Origin: Piscibacillus sp052246295
Lineage (GTDB): Bacteria; Bacillota; Bacilli; Bacillales; Alkalibacillaceae
Assembly: GCA_052246295.1 (NCBI GenBank)
Contig: JBQQCO010000008.1
DNA length: 64,000 nucleotides
Direction: 5' to 3' (one strand)
Shown here: positions 16,093 through 25,242 of the stretch, one piece after another
Layout: every line of letters starts with the position of its first letter
How positions within the stretch are numbered: the stretch's first letter is position 1
The notes under the pieces: generated by a model
What the model was told of the DNA's origin: nothing
Databases searched by the model: none
What the model saw: the letters and a program-made list of their open reading frames with translations, nothing else
Made by a program: the position numbers and the translations under genes

Positions 16093-17709
16093 TTATTTTG
16101 TCGAAACTTGTTGCTTAACACTTAAACTATGTTCGATAAAATCTCTAAACAACGGCTGTGGGCGAGTCGGACGTGATTTGAACTCAGGGTGGAACTGTGT
16201 CGCCACAAACCATGGATGATCTTTGACTTCAATAATTTCGATTAAGCGATCGTCTGGGCTTTTGCCTGAGAATACAAACCCTGCGTCTTCCATCTGTTGA
16301 CGATATTGATTGTTAAATTCATAACGGTGACGGTGTCGCTCGTATACAACCTCTTCACCATAAGCGTCGAGTGCTTTTGTACCGTTTTGAAGGCGACAAG
16401 CATAAACACCTAGACGAAGTGTTCCACCTAAGTCTTCTACATCCTTTTGTTCTGGTAAAAGGTCAATGATTGGATGTGGTGTACTTGGGTCGATTTCAGC
16501 TGAGTGAGCACCTTTTAGTCCTAATACATTACGTGCATATTCAACTGTTGCTAGTTGCATACCTAAACAAATTCCTAAGAATGGAATTTTGTTTTCACGT
16601 GCATATTTTATGGCAGAGATTTTACCTTCAATGGCACGATCACCAAAGCCGCCAGGTACTAAGATACCGTCAACGTCTGATAGATAATCAGCCGCATTGT
16701 CATCATTTACATCTTCAGAGCTGATCCATTTCACTTCGATATCTGCATCATGTGCAAATCCTGCGTGTTTCAAGGCTTCAACGACAGATATATATGCATC
16801 CTGTAGTGATACATATTTACCGACTAGACCGATTGTAACTGATTCAGATAAGTTTTTAACCTTTTGAATAAGCCCTTCCCATTCGTCCATGTTCGCTTCT
16901 GGATAGTTAAGGTTGAAGTGATCTAATGTCAGCTGGTCCAACCCTTGCTTTCTAAGTTCTAATGCTACTTCGTATAAAACATCACAGTCTAAAGCTTCGA
17001 TGACAGCTTTTTCATTAATATCACAGAAAAGAGCAATTTTCTCTTTCATTTCTTTACTGATCTCCATGTCTGTTCTTAAGACAATAACATCAGGTTGTAT
17101 ACCAAGAGAACGAAGCTCTTTTACCGAGTGCTGGGTCGGCTTTGTTTTTAACTCACCTGCAGCTTTGATGTATGGAACTAGCGTACAGTGAATATACATA
17201 ACATTGTCGCGTCCAAGGTCACTCTTAAGCTGACGAATCGCTTCTAAGAATGGAAGACTTTCGATGTCCCCGACTGTACCGCCAATCTCAGTGATGACGA
17301 CGTCTGCATTCGTTTCTTTACCCGCTTGGAATACTTTATTTTTAATCTCGTTTGTGATGTGTGGGATGACCTGAACTGTTCCACCTAAGTAATCCCCTCG
17401 ACGCTCCTTGCGAATGACGGATGAGTAAACTTTACCTGTTGTGATGTTGCTGTATTTATTCAAATTAATATCGATAAAACGCTCATAGTGACCTAAGTCT
17501 AAGTCAGTTTCGGCACCGTCTTCTGTGACGAAAACCTCACCGTGTTGATAAGGACTCATAGTACCTGGGTCCACGTTTAAGTATGGGTCGAATTTTTGGA
17601 TCGTGACGTTGAGTCCGCGATTTTTTAATAAACGACCAAGTGATGCTGCTGTGATTCCTTTGCCTAGTGATGAAACCACTCCACCTGTTACGAAAATATA
17701 CTTTGTCAT
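16093..17709 (-). CDS. pyrG: CTP synthase
   Basis: 538 residues. The N-terminal synthetase domain starts with TKYIFVTGGVVSSLGKGI (P-loop) and the C-terminal glutaminase domain has the nucleophile in FLGICLGMQLA and the HPEF triad motif. It aminates UTP to CTP using glutamine and ATP. It has its own promoter and attenuator in the rpoE-pyrG interval, so expression should respond to CTP. B. subtilis has ywjG between pyrG and spo0F; it is absent here. Confidence 0.97.
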   Translation of the reverse strand: MTKYIFVTGGVVSSLGKGITAASLGRLLKNRGLNVTIQKFDPYLNVDPGTMSPYQHGEVFVTEDGAETDLDLGHYERFIDINLNKYSNITTGKVYSSVIRKERRGDYLGGTVQVIPHITNEIKNKVFQAGKETNADVVITEIGGTVGDIESLPFLEAIRQLKSDLGRDNVMYIHCTLVPYIKAAGELKTKPTQHSVKELRSLGIQPDVIVLRTDMEISKEMKEKIALFCDINEKAVIEALDCDVLYEVALELRKQGLDQLTLDHFNLNYPEANMDEWEGLIQKVKNLSESVTIGLVGKYVSLQDAYISVVEALKHAGFAHDADIEVKWISSEDVNDDNAADYLSDVDGILVPGGFGDRAIEGKISAIKYARENKIPFLGICLGMQLATVEYARNVLGLKGAHSAEIDPSTPHPIIDLLPEQKDVEDLGGTLRLGVYACRLQNGTKALDAYGEEVVYERHRHRYEFNNQYRQQMEDAGFVFSGKSPDDRLIEIIEVKDHPWFVATQFHPEFKSRPTRPQPLFRDFIEHSLSVKQQVSTK

Positions 17710-17813
17710 TTTGCATCCTGCCTTTCTATTACATAAGTCGGGGAGTTTTTATGTTAGTTTTCCTTATAACGTTTTTTTAACACTTACCGAAACTAAGAAT
17801 TCCCATTAAAAAT

Positions 17814-17844
17814 AAAAAAAGCTCCCGAACTAAGTCGGGAGCTT
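17814..17844 (-). terminator. pyrG leader attenuator (CTP-responsive)
   Basis: On the minus strand AAGCTCCCGA/TCGGGAGCTT forms a stem followed by TTTTTTT. Its 5' arm is rich in C and U, so a poly-G tract at the transcript 5' end could pair with it and prevent termination. It lies 19 bases after the predicted GGGCTC start, the arrangement known for B. subtilis pyrG. Confidence 0.85.
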
Positions 17845-17856
17845 GTCCTTTTTTTG

Positions 17857-17899
17857 AGAGCCCACATAAAATCTTAAAGTTTTCTATTTGATAAGTCAA
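17857..17899 (-). promoter_or_regulatory. pyrG promoter with GGGCTC start
   Basis: Minus strand: TTGACT (17894-17899), a 17-base spacer, TAAGAT (17871-17876), seven bases, then GGGCTC (17858-17863). In B. subtilis the same GGGCTC start drives reiterative G addition when CTP is scarce. Confidence 0.85.
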
Positions 17900-17907
17900 G
17901 CTAAACT

Positions 17908-18375
17908 TTATAAATCTTCTTCGTCGTCATCTTCAACTATTTCTTCGTCGTCATCATCGTCGAAGAGTTCTTCGTCATCTTCTTCAATGGTGAAATCTTC
18001 TTCTCCAAGTTCAGGTTCCACTTCATCCTCAAGAAGCTCTGCATCATCTTCTTTTTTCTTTTTCTTCTTCTTTTTCTTAGGAATTTCTTCGTTGAACGAA
18101 ATCGTGTCATCTTCTTGTTGATCATATGGGTACCACTTTTTTAGGCCCCAAATGTTTGAGCCAACAGACATGAAACGTCCATCAATATTTAAATCTGTAT
18201 AAAATTGAACGATATATTCTTCTTTTTCCTCTTGGGTGAATTCTTTCGCTTCTGCAATTAATTCAAAGATTTCATTAAAGTTCATAGCTTTCTTTTCTTC
18301 TGCTAAGATCTCATAAGCTACTTCAACCATTGAAACCTCTTTTAATTCCTCTTTGGTATATTTTTCCAACGTCAC
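17908..18375 (-). CDS. rpoE: RNA polymerase delta subunit
   Basis: About 155 residues from GTG at 18375, which lies eight bases after AAAGGAG. The N-terminal HARE-HTH domain ends in QFYTDLNIDGRF...WGLKKWYPYDQ. Then comes an unbroken run of nine lysines and a long acidic tail (EDEVEPELGEED...DDDDDEEIVEDDDEEDL). Delta speeds RNA polymerase recycling and, in B. subtilis, its lysine tract and acidic tail act together on polymerase-DNA complexes. The neighbour pyrG is conserved. Confidence 0.93.
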   Translation of the reverse strand: MTLEKYTKEELKEVSMVEVAYEILAEEKKAMNFNEIFELIAEAKEFTQEEKEEYIVQFYTDLNIDGRFMSVGSNIWGLKKWYPYDQQEDDTISFNEEIPKKKKKKKKKEDDAELLEDEVEPELGEEDFTIEEDDEELFDDDDDEEIVEDDDEEDL

Positions 18376-18565
18376 TTCCAGCACTCCTTTACCCAATGTC
18401 GATGGTGGAAACCATAATTATGCTATTTTTCTAGTTTACAGAATACCACAACGGTAAGTCAATTCAAGTACAAAATTAATTTTAGACATAAAAAGAAGGA
18501 TTTATTCAATGTGGATAAGCTTGTGACAAAATATTTATTAAACTATAAGAATCAAATTCTGTTTT

Positions 18566-18865
18566 TAGCTTCGTAAAAATGCTTCGCTTTCCGCAGGCAC
18601 GGCTTCAACTTCCCCCAACTCACTCTCGTTCGGAGTTTAAGGATGTTCGGCTAAATACGCAACATCCATGTTGCAACGCCGAACTGACCCACATCCTGTG
18701 GCCCCTCATCTCGTGCTGTTCTGCGACGACCTGGACGGTCTAGTGTCGGCGTTGGCCACAAATGCTACTTGCATTACCTCTTTGCTTAAGTTTGCGCCGA
18801 GTAATCGCAGGCGCAGGACGTGGCCGTTTTTAGCCGACCAGGAGTCTTGCATTTTGACTACGCTA
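18566..18865. repeat. Palindromic element E4 with long insert
   Basis: Outer arms TAGCTTCGTAAAAATGC and GCATTTTGACTACGCTA enclose CTTTCCGCAGGCACGGC and a central block of about 206 bases (AGTTTAAGGATGTTCGGCT... to TTTTAGCCGACCAGGAGTC), which itself contains nested GC-rich palindromes. The same central block is in the element at 29231. An 80-codon open frame crosses it but matches no protein logic. The rest of 18376-19058 is AT-rich spacer and array 7C. Confidence 0.8.
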
Positions 18866-18924
18866 ATAACAAGTGATTTTAAATTTACTATATCTTCTAT
18901 CCCAGATTAAATAAATAAATTTTC

Positions 18925-19048
18925 TTGTGATATATCTACTTTGTTTTGGAGTTTATCTACCTCTTTTTGAAATATATCTACCGTGAAATTTGTCGACGAA
19001 GTAAAAATCGCTATTTTATCTACCCCTAAACTTCATTTATCTAACTTT
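18925..19048. repeat. 21-bp phased array 7C
   Basis: TATCTA occurs at 18933, 18954, 18975, 19017 and 19038; the fourth position is degenerate just as in 7A and 7B. It also keeps GTCGACGA and GTAAAAAT in the degenerate unit. It is more diverged than 7A is from 7B. It stands 3' of icmF. Confidence 0.8.
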
Positions 19049-19058
19049 TTTCATTAAA

Positions 19059-19086
19059 AAACCACCAACAGCGAGGTTGGTGGTTT
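19059..19086 (-). terminator. Terminator of the icmF operon
   Basis: AAACCACCAAC/GTTGGTGGTTT perfect stem, five-base loop, T-run on the minus strand, eight bases after the icmF stop. Confidence 0.85.
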
Positions 19087-19093
19087 ATTCCTA

Positions 19094-22000
19094 TTACATG
19101 TTACGACGGTATTGGCCGCCGACTTCGTATAAGGCGTTTGTGATTTGGCCTAAACTTGCGACTTTAACGGTTTCCATGAGTTCTTCGAAAATGTTACCGT
19201 TTGAAGCCGCGACTTCTTTAAGGCGTGCTAATGCTTTGTCTGCTTTATCAGAGTTACGCGTCTGGAAGTCACGCAGATTCTTAATTTGTTGCTGTTTCTC
19301 TTCTTGCGATGCACGAGCCACTTCCATTGAGTTGATCTCATCTTCAGATGGTGGGTTCGGATTCACATATGTGTTCACCCCAACAATTGGAAGTTCACCT
19401 GAGTGCTTTTTACCTTCATAATATAGAGATTCTTCTTGAATCTTACCACGTTGATACTGGCGTTCCATCGCACCGAGTACGCCACCGCGGTCGTTAATGC
19501 GTTCGAACTCTTGTAAAACCGCTTCTTCAACAAGGTCTGTTAGTTCTTCTAAAATAAATGAGCCTTGTAGTGAGTTTTCGTTTTTCGTTAGGCCGAACTC
19601 TTTATTAATAATCATCTGGATTGCCATTGCACGACGAACGGATTCTTCAGTTGGTGTTGTAATGGCTTCGTCATAAGCGTTCGTGTGTAGTGAGTTCGTG
19701 TTGTCCTGAATCGCGATTAAGGCTTGTAGCGTCGTACGGATGTCGTTGAAGTCCACTTCCTGTGCGTGTAGTGAACGCCCAGATGTTTGGATGTGATACT
19801 TCAACTTCTGACTACGTTCGTTAGCACCGTATTTATCTCGCATCGCAACTGACCAAATGCGGCGTGCCACACGGCCAATTACCGTATACTCTGGATCTAA
19901 TCCGTTTGAGAAGAAGAACGACAAATTCGGTGCGAACTTATTAATATCCATGCCACGGCTCAAGTAGTACTCAACGTACGTGAAGCCATTCGCAAGTGTA
20001 AACGCTAGCTGACTGATTGGATTCGCTCCCGCTTCTGCGATGTGATACCCAGAAATCGAAACCGAGTAGTAGTTACGAACTTCATTATTAATGAAGTATT
20101 CCTGAATATCACCCATCATACGTAGTGCAAACTCAGTTGAGAAGATACACGTGTTTTGGCCTTGGTCTTCTTTTAAGATATCTGCCTGAACCGTGCCACG
20201 AACAACCGAAATCGTTTCAGCTTTAATTTGTTCAAATTCTTTTTGATTTGGATCGCGCCCATTTTCGTCTTTGAACTTCTTCAGCTGCTGGTCAATCGCT
20301 GTGTTAAAGTACATCGCCAAGATAATCGGTGCTGGTCCGTTAATTGTCATCGATACAGATGTCATTGGATCCACTAAATCGAAGCCATCATAAAGTTTCT
20401 TCATGTCATCTAACGTACAAATGCTGACACCAGACTCCCCTACTTTACCGTAAATGTCTGGACGCTCATCCGGGTCTTCACCGTATAATGTTACGGAATC
20501 AAATGCCGTACTTAAACGTTTAGCCGCTTCATTTTTCGATAAGTAATGGAAACGACGATTAGTACGTTCAGGCGTTCCTTCTCCAGCAAACTGACGTGTT
20601 GGGTCTTCCCCTTTACGCTTGAACGGGAAAACACCTGCCGTGAACGGGAAGGCACCTGGCACATTTTCCATCAGCATCCAATATAAACGGTCGCCCCAGT
20701 CGCGATATTTCGGTAACGCAACTTTCGGTACTTTTATACCTGATAAGCTTTCTGTGTTTAAATCGACGGTAAATTCTTTGTCTCGAACTTTATAAGACAG
20801 TTGATCTTTCGTGTATGTTTCTTTCAGTTCATCAAATTTCTCTAATTTAGCCTTGTTGTCGGCTTCTAATTCTTTTTCGTACTTCTCGATTAGTTGTTTC
20901 AGCTCTTCAACTTGACCGATTTCCTCTTCGGTCCCTTTTAATTGATAAAGCTTACGCGCAATCTTGCTTTGTTTCTTCGCATCTTCTTTATAACCTTGAA
21001 CCGTTTGAACGATGTCACGTAAATATTGACGGCGCTCAGGTGGAATGATTAAGTTTTGCTTTTCGACTAACTTAATTTTTGTCTCGAAAGGCACTTCAAC
21101 ATTCCAGTCGTAACGGTCATTAATCGTTTCTAAAATGGATGCAAACAACGTGTTCGTTCCAGGGTCGTTAAACTGTGACGCAATTGTACCGAATACCGGG
21201 AACGTCTCAGGATCATCATGGAATAGCATGCGGCTACGGCTGTACTGTTTACGCACTTGGTTAAACGCATCCTCAGATCCTTTTTGTTCGAACTTGTTAA
21301 TGACGATGAAATCCGCAAAATCGATCATATCGATTTTTTCTAACTGAGTCGGCGCACCGAATTCAGCCGTCATCACATACATCGATAAGTCTGTGATTTC
21401 GGTAATTTCAGCATCCCCTTGACCGATTCCACTCGTTTCAACGATGATGAAGTCAAAATCAGCTGCTTTCACGACACGAATCGCATCTAAAATGGCTTGT
21501 GACAGCTCTGTTTTAGAACTACGCGTCGCAAGGGAGCGCATATACACGCGTTCATTAAAAATCGCATTCATACGAATACGGTCACCAAGTAGTGCACCAC
21601 CTGTTTTCTTCTTCGTTGGGTCAACAGATAAAATCGCAAGCTTCTTATCAGGAACCTCATTGATGAAACGACGAACAAGCTCATCTGTTAATGAACTTTT
21701 ACCAGCACCACCTGTACCTGTAATCCCTAGAACCGGTACGTCTTCACGAGTAATTTTTAATAAATCTTGAAGTTTGTCACTCGTTACGTCTTCATTTTCA
21801 ACGTGAGAAATTAGTCGCGCAATTGCTTGGTAATCTCCCTTTTGTGCCTTTGTCGCATCGGACTCTAGCTCAAGCGGTGTAGGATGATCACATTCTTCTA
21901 GCATTGTGTTAATCATGCCTTGTAAACCAATCTGACGTCCATCCTCTGGTGAGAAAATACGCGCCACACCATGGTCGTGAAGTTCTTTAATTTCACGAGG

Positions 22001-22318
22001 TAAAATAACCCCGCCTCCACCACCGTAAACACGGATATGTCCTGCACCTTTTTCATTGAGTAAATCAACCATGTACTTAAAATATTCCACGTGTCCACCT
22101 TGGTAAGATGAAATCGCAATCCCTTGTACGTCTTCCTGAATTGCCGCGTTCACCACTTCTTCAACCGAACGGTTATGCCCAAGGTGAATGATTTCCGCTC
22201 CACTCGCTTGTAAAATACGACGCATAATATTAATCGATGCATCGTGACCATCAAACAAGCTTGAAGCCGTGACAAAACGAACAGGATGCTTCACTTTGTA
22301 CACTTCCTGTTGTTGCAT
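19094..22318 (-). CDS. icmF: Fused isobutyryl-CoA mutase IcmF
   Basis: 1074 residues in the IcmF order: an N-terminal cobalamin-binding domain (about 1-145; DGHDASIN with His25 as base-off ligand, then GGGGGVI), a MeaI G-protein chaperone domain (about 190-420; GTGGAGKSSLTDE, NKFEQKGSEDA), a linker, and the radical mutase barrel (about 520-1074). It interconverts isobutyryl-CoA and n-butyryl-CoA using adenosylcobalamin, with GTPase-aided cofactor loading. Downstream of the tetR gene by four bases. A separate MeaB protein is also encoded upstream, an interesting redundancy. ATG follows GGAGGATG. Confidence 0.93.
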   Translation of the reverse strand: MQQQEVYKVKHPVRFVTASSLFDGHDASINIMRRILQASGAEIIHLGHNRSVEEVVNAAIQEDVQGIAISSYQGGHVEYFKYMVDLLNEKGAGHIRVYGGGGGVILPREIKELHDHGVARIFSPEDGRQIGLQGMINTMLEECDHPTPLELESDATKAQKGDYQAIARLISHVENEDVTSDKLQDLLKITREDVPVLGITGTGGAGKSSLTDELVRRFINEVPDKKLAILSVDPTKKKTGGALLGDRIRMNAIFNERVYMRSLATRSSKTELSQAILDAIRVVKAADFDFIIVETSGIGQGDAEITEITDLSMYVMTAEFGAPTQLEKIDMIDFADFIVINKFEQKGSEDAFNQVRKQYSRSRMLFHDDPETFPVFGTIASQFNDPGTNTLFASILETINDRYDWNVEVPFETKIKLVEKQNLIIPPERRQYLRDIVQTVQGYKEDAKKQSKIARKLYQLKGTEEEIGQVEELKQLIEKYEKELEADNKAKLEKFDELKETYTKDQLSYKVRDKEFTVDLNTESLSGIKVPKVALPKYRDWGDRLYWMLMENVPGAFPFTAGVFPFKRKGEDPTRQFAGEGTPERTNRRFHYLSKNEAAKRLSTAFDSVTLYGEDPDERPDIYGKVGESGVSICTLDDMKKLYDGFDLVDPMTSVSMTINGPAPIILAMYFNTAIDQQLKKFKDENGRDPNQKEFEQIKAETISVVRGTVQADILKEDQGQNTCIFSTEFALRMMGDIQEYFINNEVRNYYSVSISGYHIAEAGANPISQLAFTLANGFTYVEYYLSRGMDINKFAPNLSFFFSNGLDPEYTVIGRVARRIWSVAMRDKYGANERSQKLKYHIQTSGRSLHAQEVDFNDIRTTLQALIAIQDNTNSLHTNAYDEAITTPTEESVRRAMAIQMIINKEFGLTKNENSLQGSFILEELTDLVEEAVLQEFERINDRGGVLGAMERQYQRGKIQEESLYYEGKKHSGELPIVGVNTYVNPNPPSEDEINSMEVARASQEEKQQQIKNLRDFQTRNSDKADKALARLKEVAASNGNIFEELMETVKVASLGQITNALYEVGGQYRRNM

Positions 22319-22322
22319 AACA

Positions 22323-22940
22323 TCATCCTCCTCTCGTCAGCTCAAGCTGACTTTTTAGTAATTCAAATTGTAGATTTGTGTATTGTTCTAATGAAAATTC
22401 TTTTTGTAACATCCAACGTCTGAAGCCCCACATTTGTCCTTGAATAAAAATGTTATTCGCAATAATGGTGAGCTGATCGCTAGATAAATTCGGATAATTA
22501 TTTTGAATGACACGTTCCAGAAGATGAACCATCTGCCGTTCTTTCTCTAAAACATACTCTTGAGCATCCTTTGGTAGGGCTTTTAATTCCTGATATAACA
22601 CCAAAACCTCATCCTGCATATCATCCATCAGCTCGTAATAAGACTTAACCGCTTGATATAGCGTGTCTTCTGACGTCTCTTTTGTGTTAAAAACGGCTTC
22701 CATCCTCGCCTTTACTTCATCGTAAATGGCATCACAGACGAGAAAAAGAACGTCTTCTTTTTTCCTGATATATTCATAAAGCGTTCCAATTGAGAAGCCT
22801 GCTGCTTTTGCGATTTCTCTTGTTGTTGCACGGTGGAACCCCTTTTGGGTAAAAAGAGAAACCGCACCTTTTTGCAACTGTTCACGACGCTTTTGAATTA
22901 ATTGTTCATCCTTAATTGATGAATCAATGGGTTTAACCAT
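22323..22940 (-). CDS. TetR-family regulator (FadR-like), probable regulator of this operon
   Basis: About 205 residues. The HTH reads GFHRATTREIAKAAGFSIGTLYEYIRKKEDVLF, followed by an all-helical ligand domain. It resembles FadR/YsiA-type TetR repressors that release DNA on binding acyl-CoA. ATG at 22940 follows GGTGG and overlaps the meaB stop by eight bases; a GTG nine bases upstream lacks a ribosome site. Encoded inside the acyl-CoA cluster, it is the best candidate to bind the matching operators at 28533 and 41192. Confidence 0.85.
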   Translation of the reverse strand: MVKPIDSSIKDEQLIQKRREQLQKGAVSLFTQKGFHRATTREIAKAAGFSIGTLYEYIRKKEDVLFLVCDAIYDEVKARMEAVFNTKETSEDTLYQAVKSYYELMDDMQDEVLVLYQELKALPKDAQEYVLEKERQMVHLLERVIQNNYPNLSSDQLTIIANNIFIQGQMWGFRRWMLQKEFSLEQYTNLQFELLKSQLELTRGG

Positions 22941-23877
22941 TCGCTCCACCTACTTTACGCCATTCCGATAGCCACTGTTTGGCTAACTGGTAAGGATCAT
23001 CAGACTGTTTAAGTTCTTCTTGTTTATCGGGGTCGTCTGATACAAACTGATATACATCCTTCCACAATGCTTCCTGCATGAGTTCATACACTTCATAACG
23101 AAGCTGCTCACTTCGTTTTTCCTGACCTGTATTCGTTTCGTCTAAGTAATGACGGTGTTTTCGGAATGCATCGAACAGTTTATCGAAACCGAAATTCTCA
23201 GTCACACTCGTTTCAACGATTTGCGGTTCAAACCCACGATGGCCAGCGATATGAATTAAATCACGCAAGGTGTTCTTTAATTTTTTAACACCAGGTAAAT
23301 CAGCTTTATTCAGGATAAAAAGATCCGCGATTTCCATAATGCCAGCCTTGAAAATTTGAAGGATATCGCCACTGTTTGGTGTCAGCATAACAGCGGTCGT
23401 ATCAGCCACCTTCATGATATCGAGTTCAGACTGCCCAACGCCGACTGTTTCCACGATAATGTAGTCAAACCCATATGCATCACAAGCACGAATCGCATCT
23501 TTGGTTGCTCTTGCAAGACCCCCAAGGCTACCGCGCGTTGCCATACTGCGGATGAATACTTCTTGGTCAGTAAAATGTTTATGCATGCGCACTCGGTCAC
23601 CTAGAAGAGCACCACCGCTGAAAGGACTGGTTGGATCAACTGCGATGACTGCTACATTTTTACCTTTTTCACGTAAAAGTGTAATGAGGCGATCAACGAG
23701 CGAGCTTTTGCCGGCACCTGGTGATCCCGTGATGCCGATGTAATGGGCGTGTTTCTTACGCGCATTGAGTTGGCTCATGAGCTCGAGTTTGTCTGGGTGG
23801 TCGTTTTCAATGAGTGTGATGGCTCGTGCTAAGGCGCGTTGATCTTGTTCGGCAATGCGGTCTGCTAGTTGATCCAT
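22933..23877 (-). CDS. meaB: MeaB-type G-protein chaperone of acyl-CoA mutases
   Basis: 314 residues from ATG at 23877, eight bases after AAAGGA. P-loop GITGSPGAGKSSLVDR, VDPTSPFSGGALLGDRVRM, ETVGVGQSELD and NKADLPG identify the MeaB/ArgK GTPases, which gate cobalamin loading and protect methylmalonyl-CoA mutase. No separate mutase is in the window; IcmF has its own G domain, so the client may be a mutase elsewhere. It overlaps the tetR start, and a palindromic element separates it from the acyl-CoA dehydrogenase upstream. Confidence 0.92.
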   Translation of the reverse strand: MDQLADRIAEQDQRALARAITLIENDHPDKLELMSQLNARKKHAHYIGITGSPGAGKSSLVDRLITLLREKGKNVAVIAVDPTSPFSGGALLGDRVRMHKHFTDQEVFIRSMATRGSLGGLARATKDAIRACDAYGFDYIIVETVGVGQSELDIMKVADTTAVMLTPNSGDILQIFKAGIMEIADLFILNKADLPGVKKLKNTLRDLIHIAGHRGFEPQIVETSVTENFGFDKLFDAFRKHRHYLDETNTGQEKRSEQLRYEVYELMQEALWKDVYQFVSDDPDKQEELKQSDDPYQLAKQWLSEWRKVGGANG

Positions 23878-23953
23878 TGGTTTCATCCTTTCTTGATTAA
23901 AATTAATGAATGTGAATTGCGATTTATGGTGCACGAAAGAAATGATTCGGGAT

Positions 23954-24075
23954 TAGTTTGCGAAAGGCGGCGACTCCTGCGGGAACAGCACGAGCTGAAA
24001 ATCACGCAAAACGAATGTAAGTGAGTTTTGTGAAGTTGAGGCCGTGCCCGCGGAAAGCGTCCGCCTGTAGCAAAA
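23954..24075. repeat. Palindromic element E6 (inverted orientation)
   Basis: GCGGCGACTCCTGCGGGAAC and AGCACGAGCTGAAAATCACG at the left pair with GGCCGTGCCCGCGG and AAAGCGTCCGCCTGTAGC at the right. The same arms occur in E5 and E7. It lies inside the operon between an acyl-CoA dehydrogenase and meaB. Confidence 0.8.
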
Positions 24076-24089
24076 CTAAAATACACTAA

Positions 24090-25229
24090 TTACTTCGTCA
24101 CCATTCGTCCGATCACGAGACGTTGGATTTCTTGTGTGCCTTCGTAAATTTGAGTAATTTTCGCATCACGCATGAAGCGTTCAACTGGGTAATCTTTCGT
24201 GTAACCATAACCACCATAAACTTGAACCGCTTCAACCGTTACTTTCATCGCTGTATCACCTGCATATAACTTTGCCATCGCCGATTCTTTCTGATACGGC
24301 AGGCCTTCTGACTCGTTATACGCCGCTTGATACGTTAATAGACGAGAAGCTTCAACTTGAGTCGCCATGTCTGCAAGTTTGAACGAAATTCCTTGGTTGT
24401 TCGCAATTGGCTTACCAAACTGTTCACGTTCTTTTGCATAGTCCGTTGCTGCGTCTAATGCACCTTGAGCAATTCCAACAGCTTGTGCGGCAATACCGTT
24501 ACGACCGCCGTCTAATGTTGTCATCGCAATTTTGAACCCTTGACCTTCTTCACCTAGCATGTTTTCTTTAGGTACTCGGCAGTTTTCAAAAATTAACTCC
24601 GTTGTAGGGGATGAACGAATCCCTAACTTCTGTTCTTTTTTACCAAACGAAAATCCGTCTGTGCCCTTCTCAACGATAAAAGCAGAGATTCCTCTATGCT
24701 TCGCGTCAACATCTGTTTTCGCAAACACCACATAGATATCAGCTACGCCACCATTTGTAATCCATACTTTGCTTCCGTTTAGAATATAGTCGTCACCGTC
24801 TTTTTTCGCAGTCGTGCGCATGGATGCTACATCACTACCAGCACCTGGCTCAGATAATGCGTAAGCACCTAATGCTTCACCTGTTGCAAGACGTTGTAAG
24901 AAGTTTTTCTTCTGATCTTCATTTCCGTAAGTATAAATTGGCCAGCTTGCTAGTGAAATGTGAGCCGACAATGTTACCCCAGTAGAGGCACATACACGAG
25001 ATAATTCTTCAACGGCAATCGCATAGCTCACAAAGTCTGAGCCAATACCACCGTACTCTTCTGGCCATGGAATTCCTGTTAGGCCAAGTTCAGCCATGGT
25101 GTCAAAAATTTCTCGATCAAAGCGCTCTTCTTCATCACGCTCTGCTGCTGTTGGTGCGACTTCATTTTCTGCAAAGTCACGAACCATTTTACGTAACATT
25201 TGTTGTTCTTCTGTTAGTTGAAAGTTCAT
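24090..25229 (-). CDS. Acyl-CoA dehydrogenase 1
   Basis: 379 residues, standard length. ALSEPGAGSDVASM and WITNGG form the FAD/substrate site, and the catalytic base is Glu363 in QIYEGTQEIQ. It makes the alpha,beta double bond in an acyl-CoA, passing electrons to ETF. It is about half-identical in pattern to the dehydrogenase just upstream; one of the pair may prefer branched chains, but specificity cannot be read here. ATG follows AGGAGG. It is third or fourth in the thiolase operon. Confidence 0.93.
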   Translation of the reverse strand: MNFQLTEEQQMLRKMVRDFAENEVAPTAAERDEEERFDREIFDTMAELGLTGIPWPEEYGGIGSDFVSYAIAVEELSRVCASTGVTLSAHISLASWPIYTYGNEDQKKNFLQRLATGEALGAYALSEPGAGSDVASMRTTAKKDGDDYILNGSKVWITNGGVADIYVVFAKTDVDAKHRGISAFIVEKGTDGFSFGKKEQKLGIRSSPTTELIFENCRVPKENMLGEEGQGFKIAMTTLDGGRNGIAAQAVGIAQGALDAATDYAKEREQFGKPIANNQGISFKLADMATQVEASRLLTYQAAYNESEGLPYQKESAMAKLYAGDTAMKVTVEAVQVYGGYGYTKDYPVERFMRDAKITQIYEGTQEIQRLVIGRMVTK

Positions 25230-25242
25230 GTCAAAATTCCTC

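Noticed and set aside
18668..18910. Open frame MLQRRTDPHPVAP... also present near 29415
   Set aside because: It lies wholly within palindromic elements E4 and E2, changes downstream with the element border and lacks a ribosome site.
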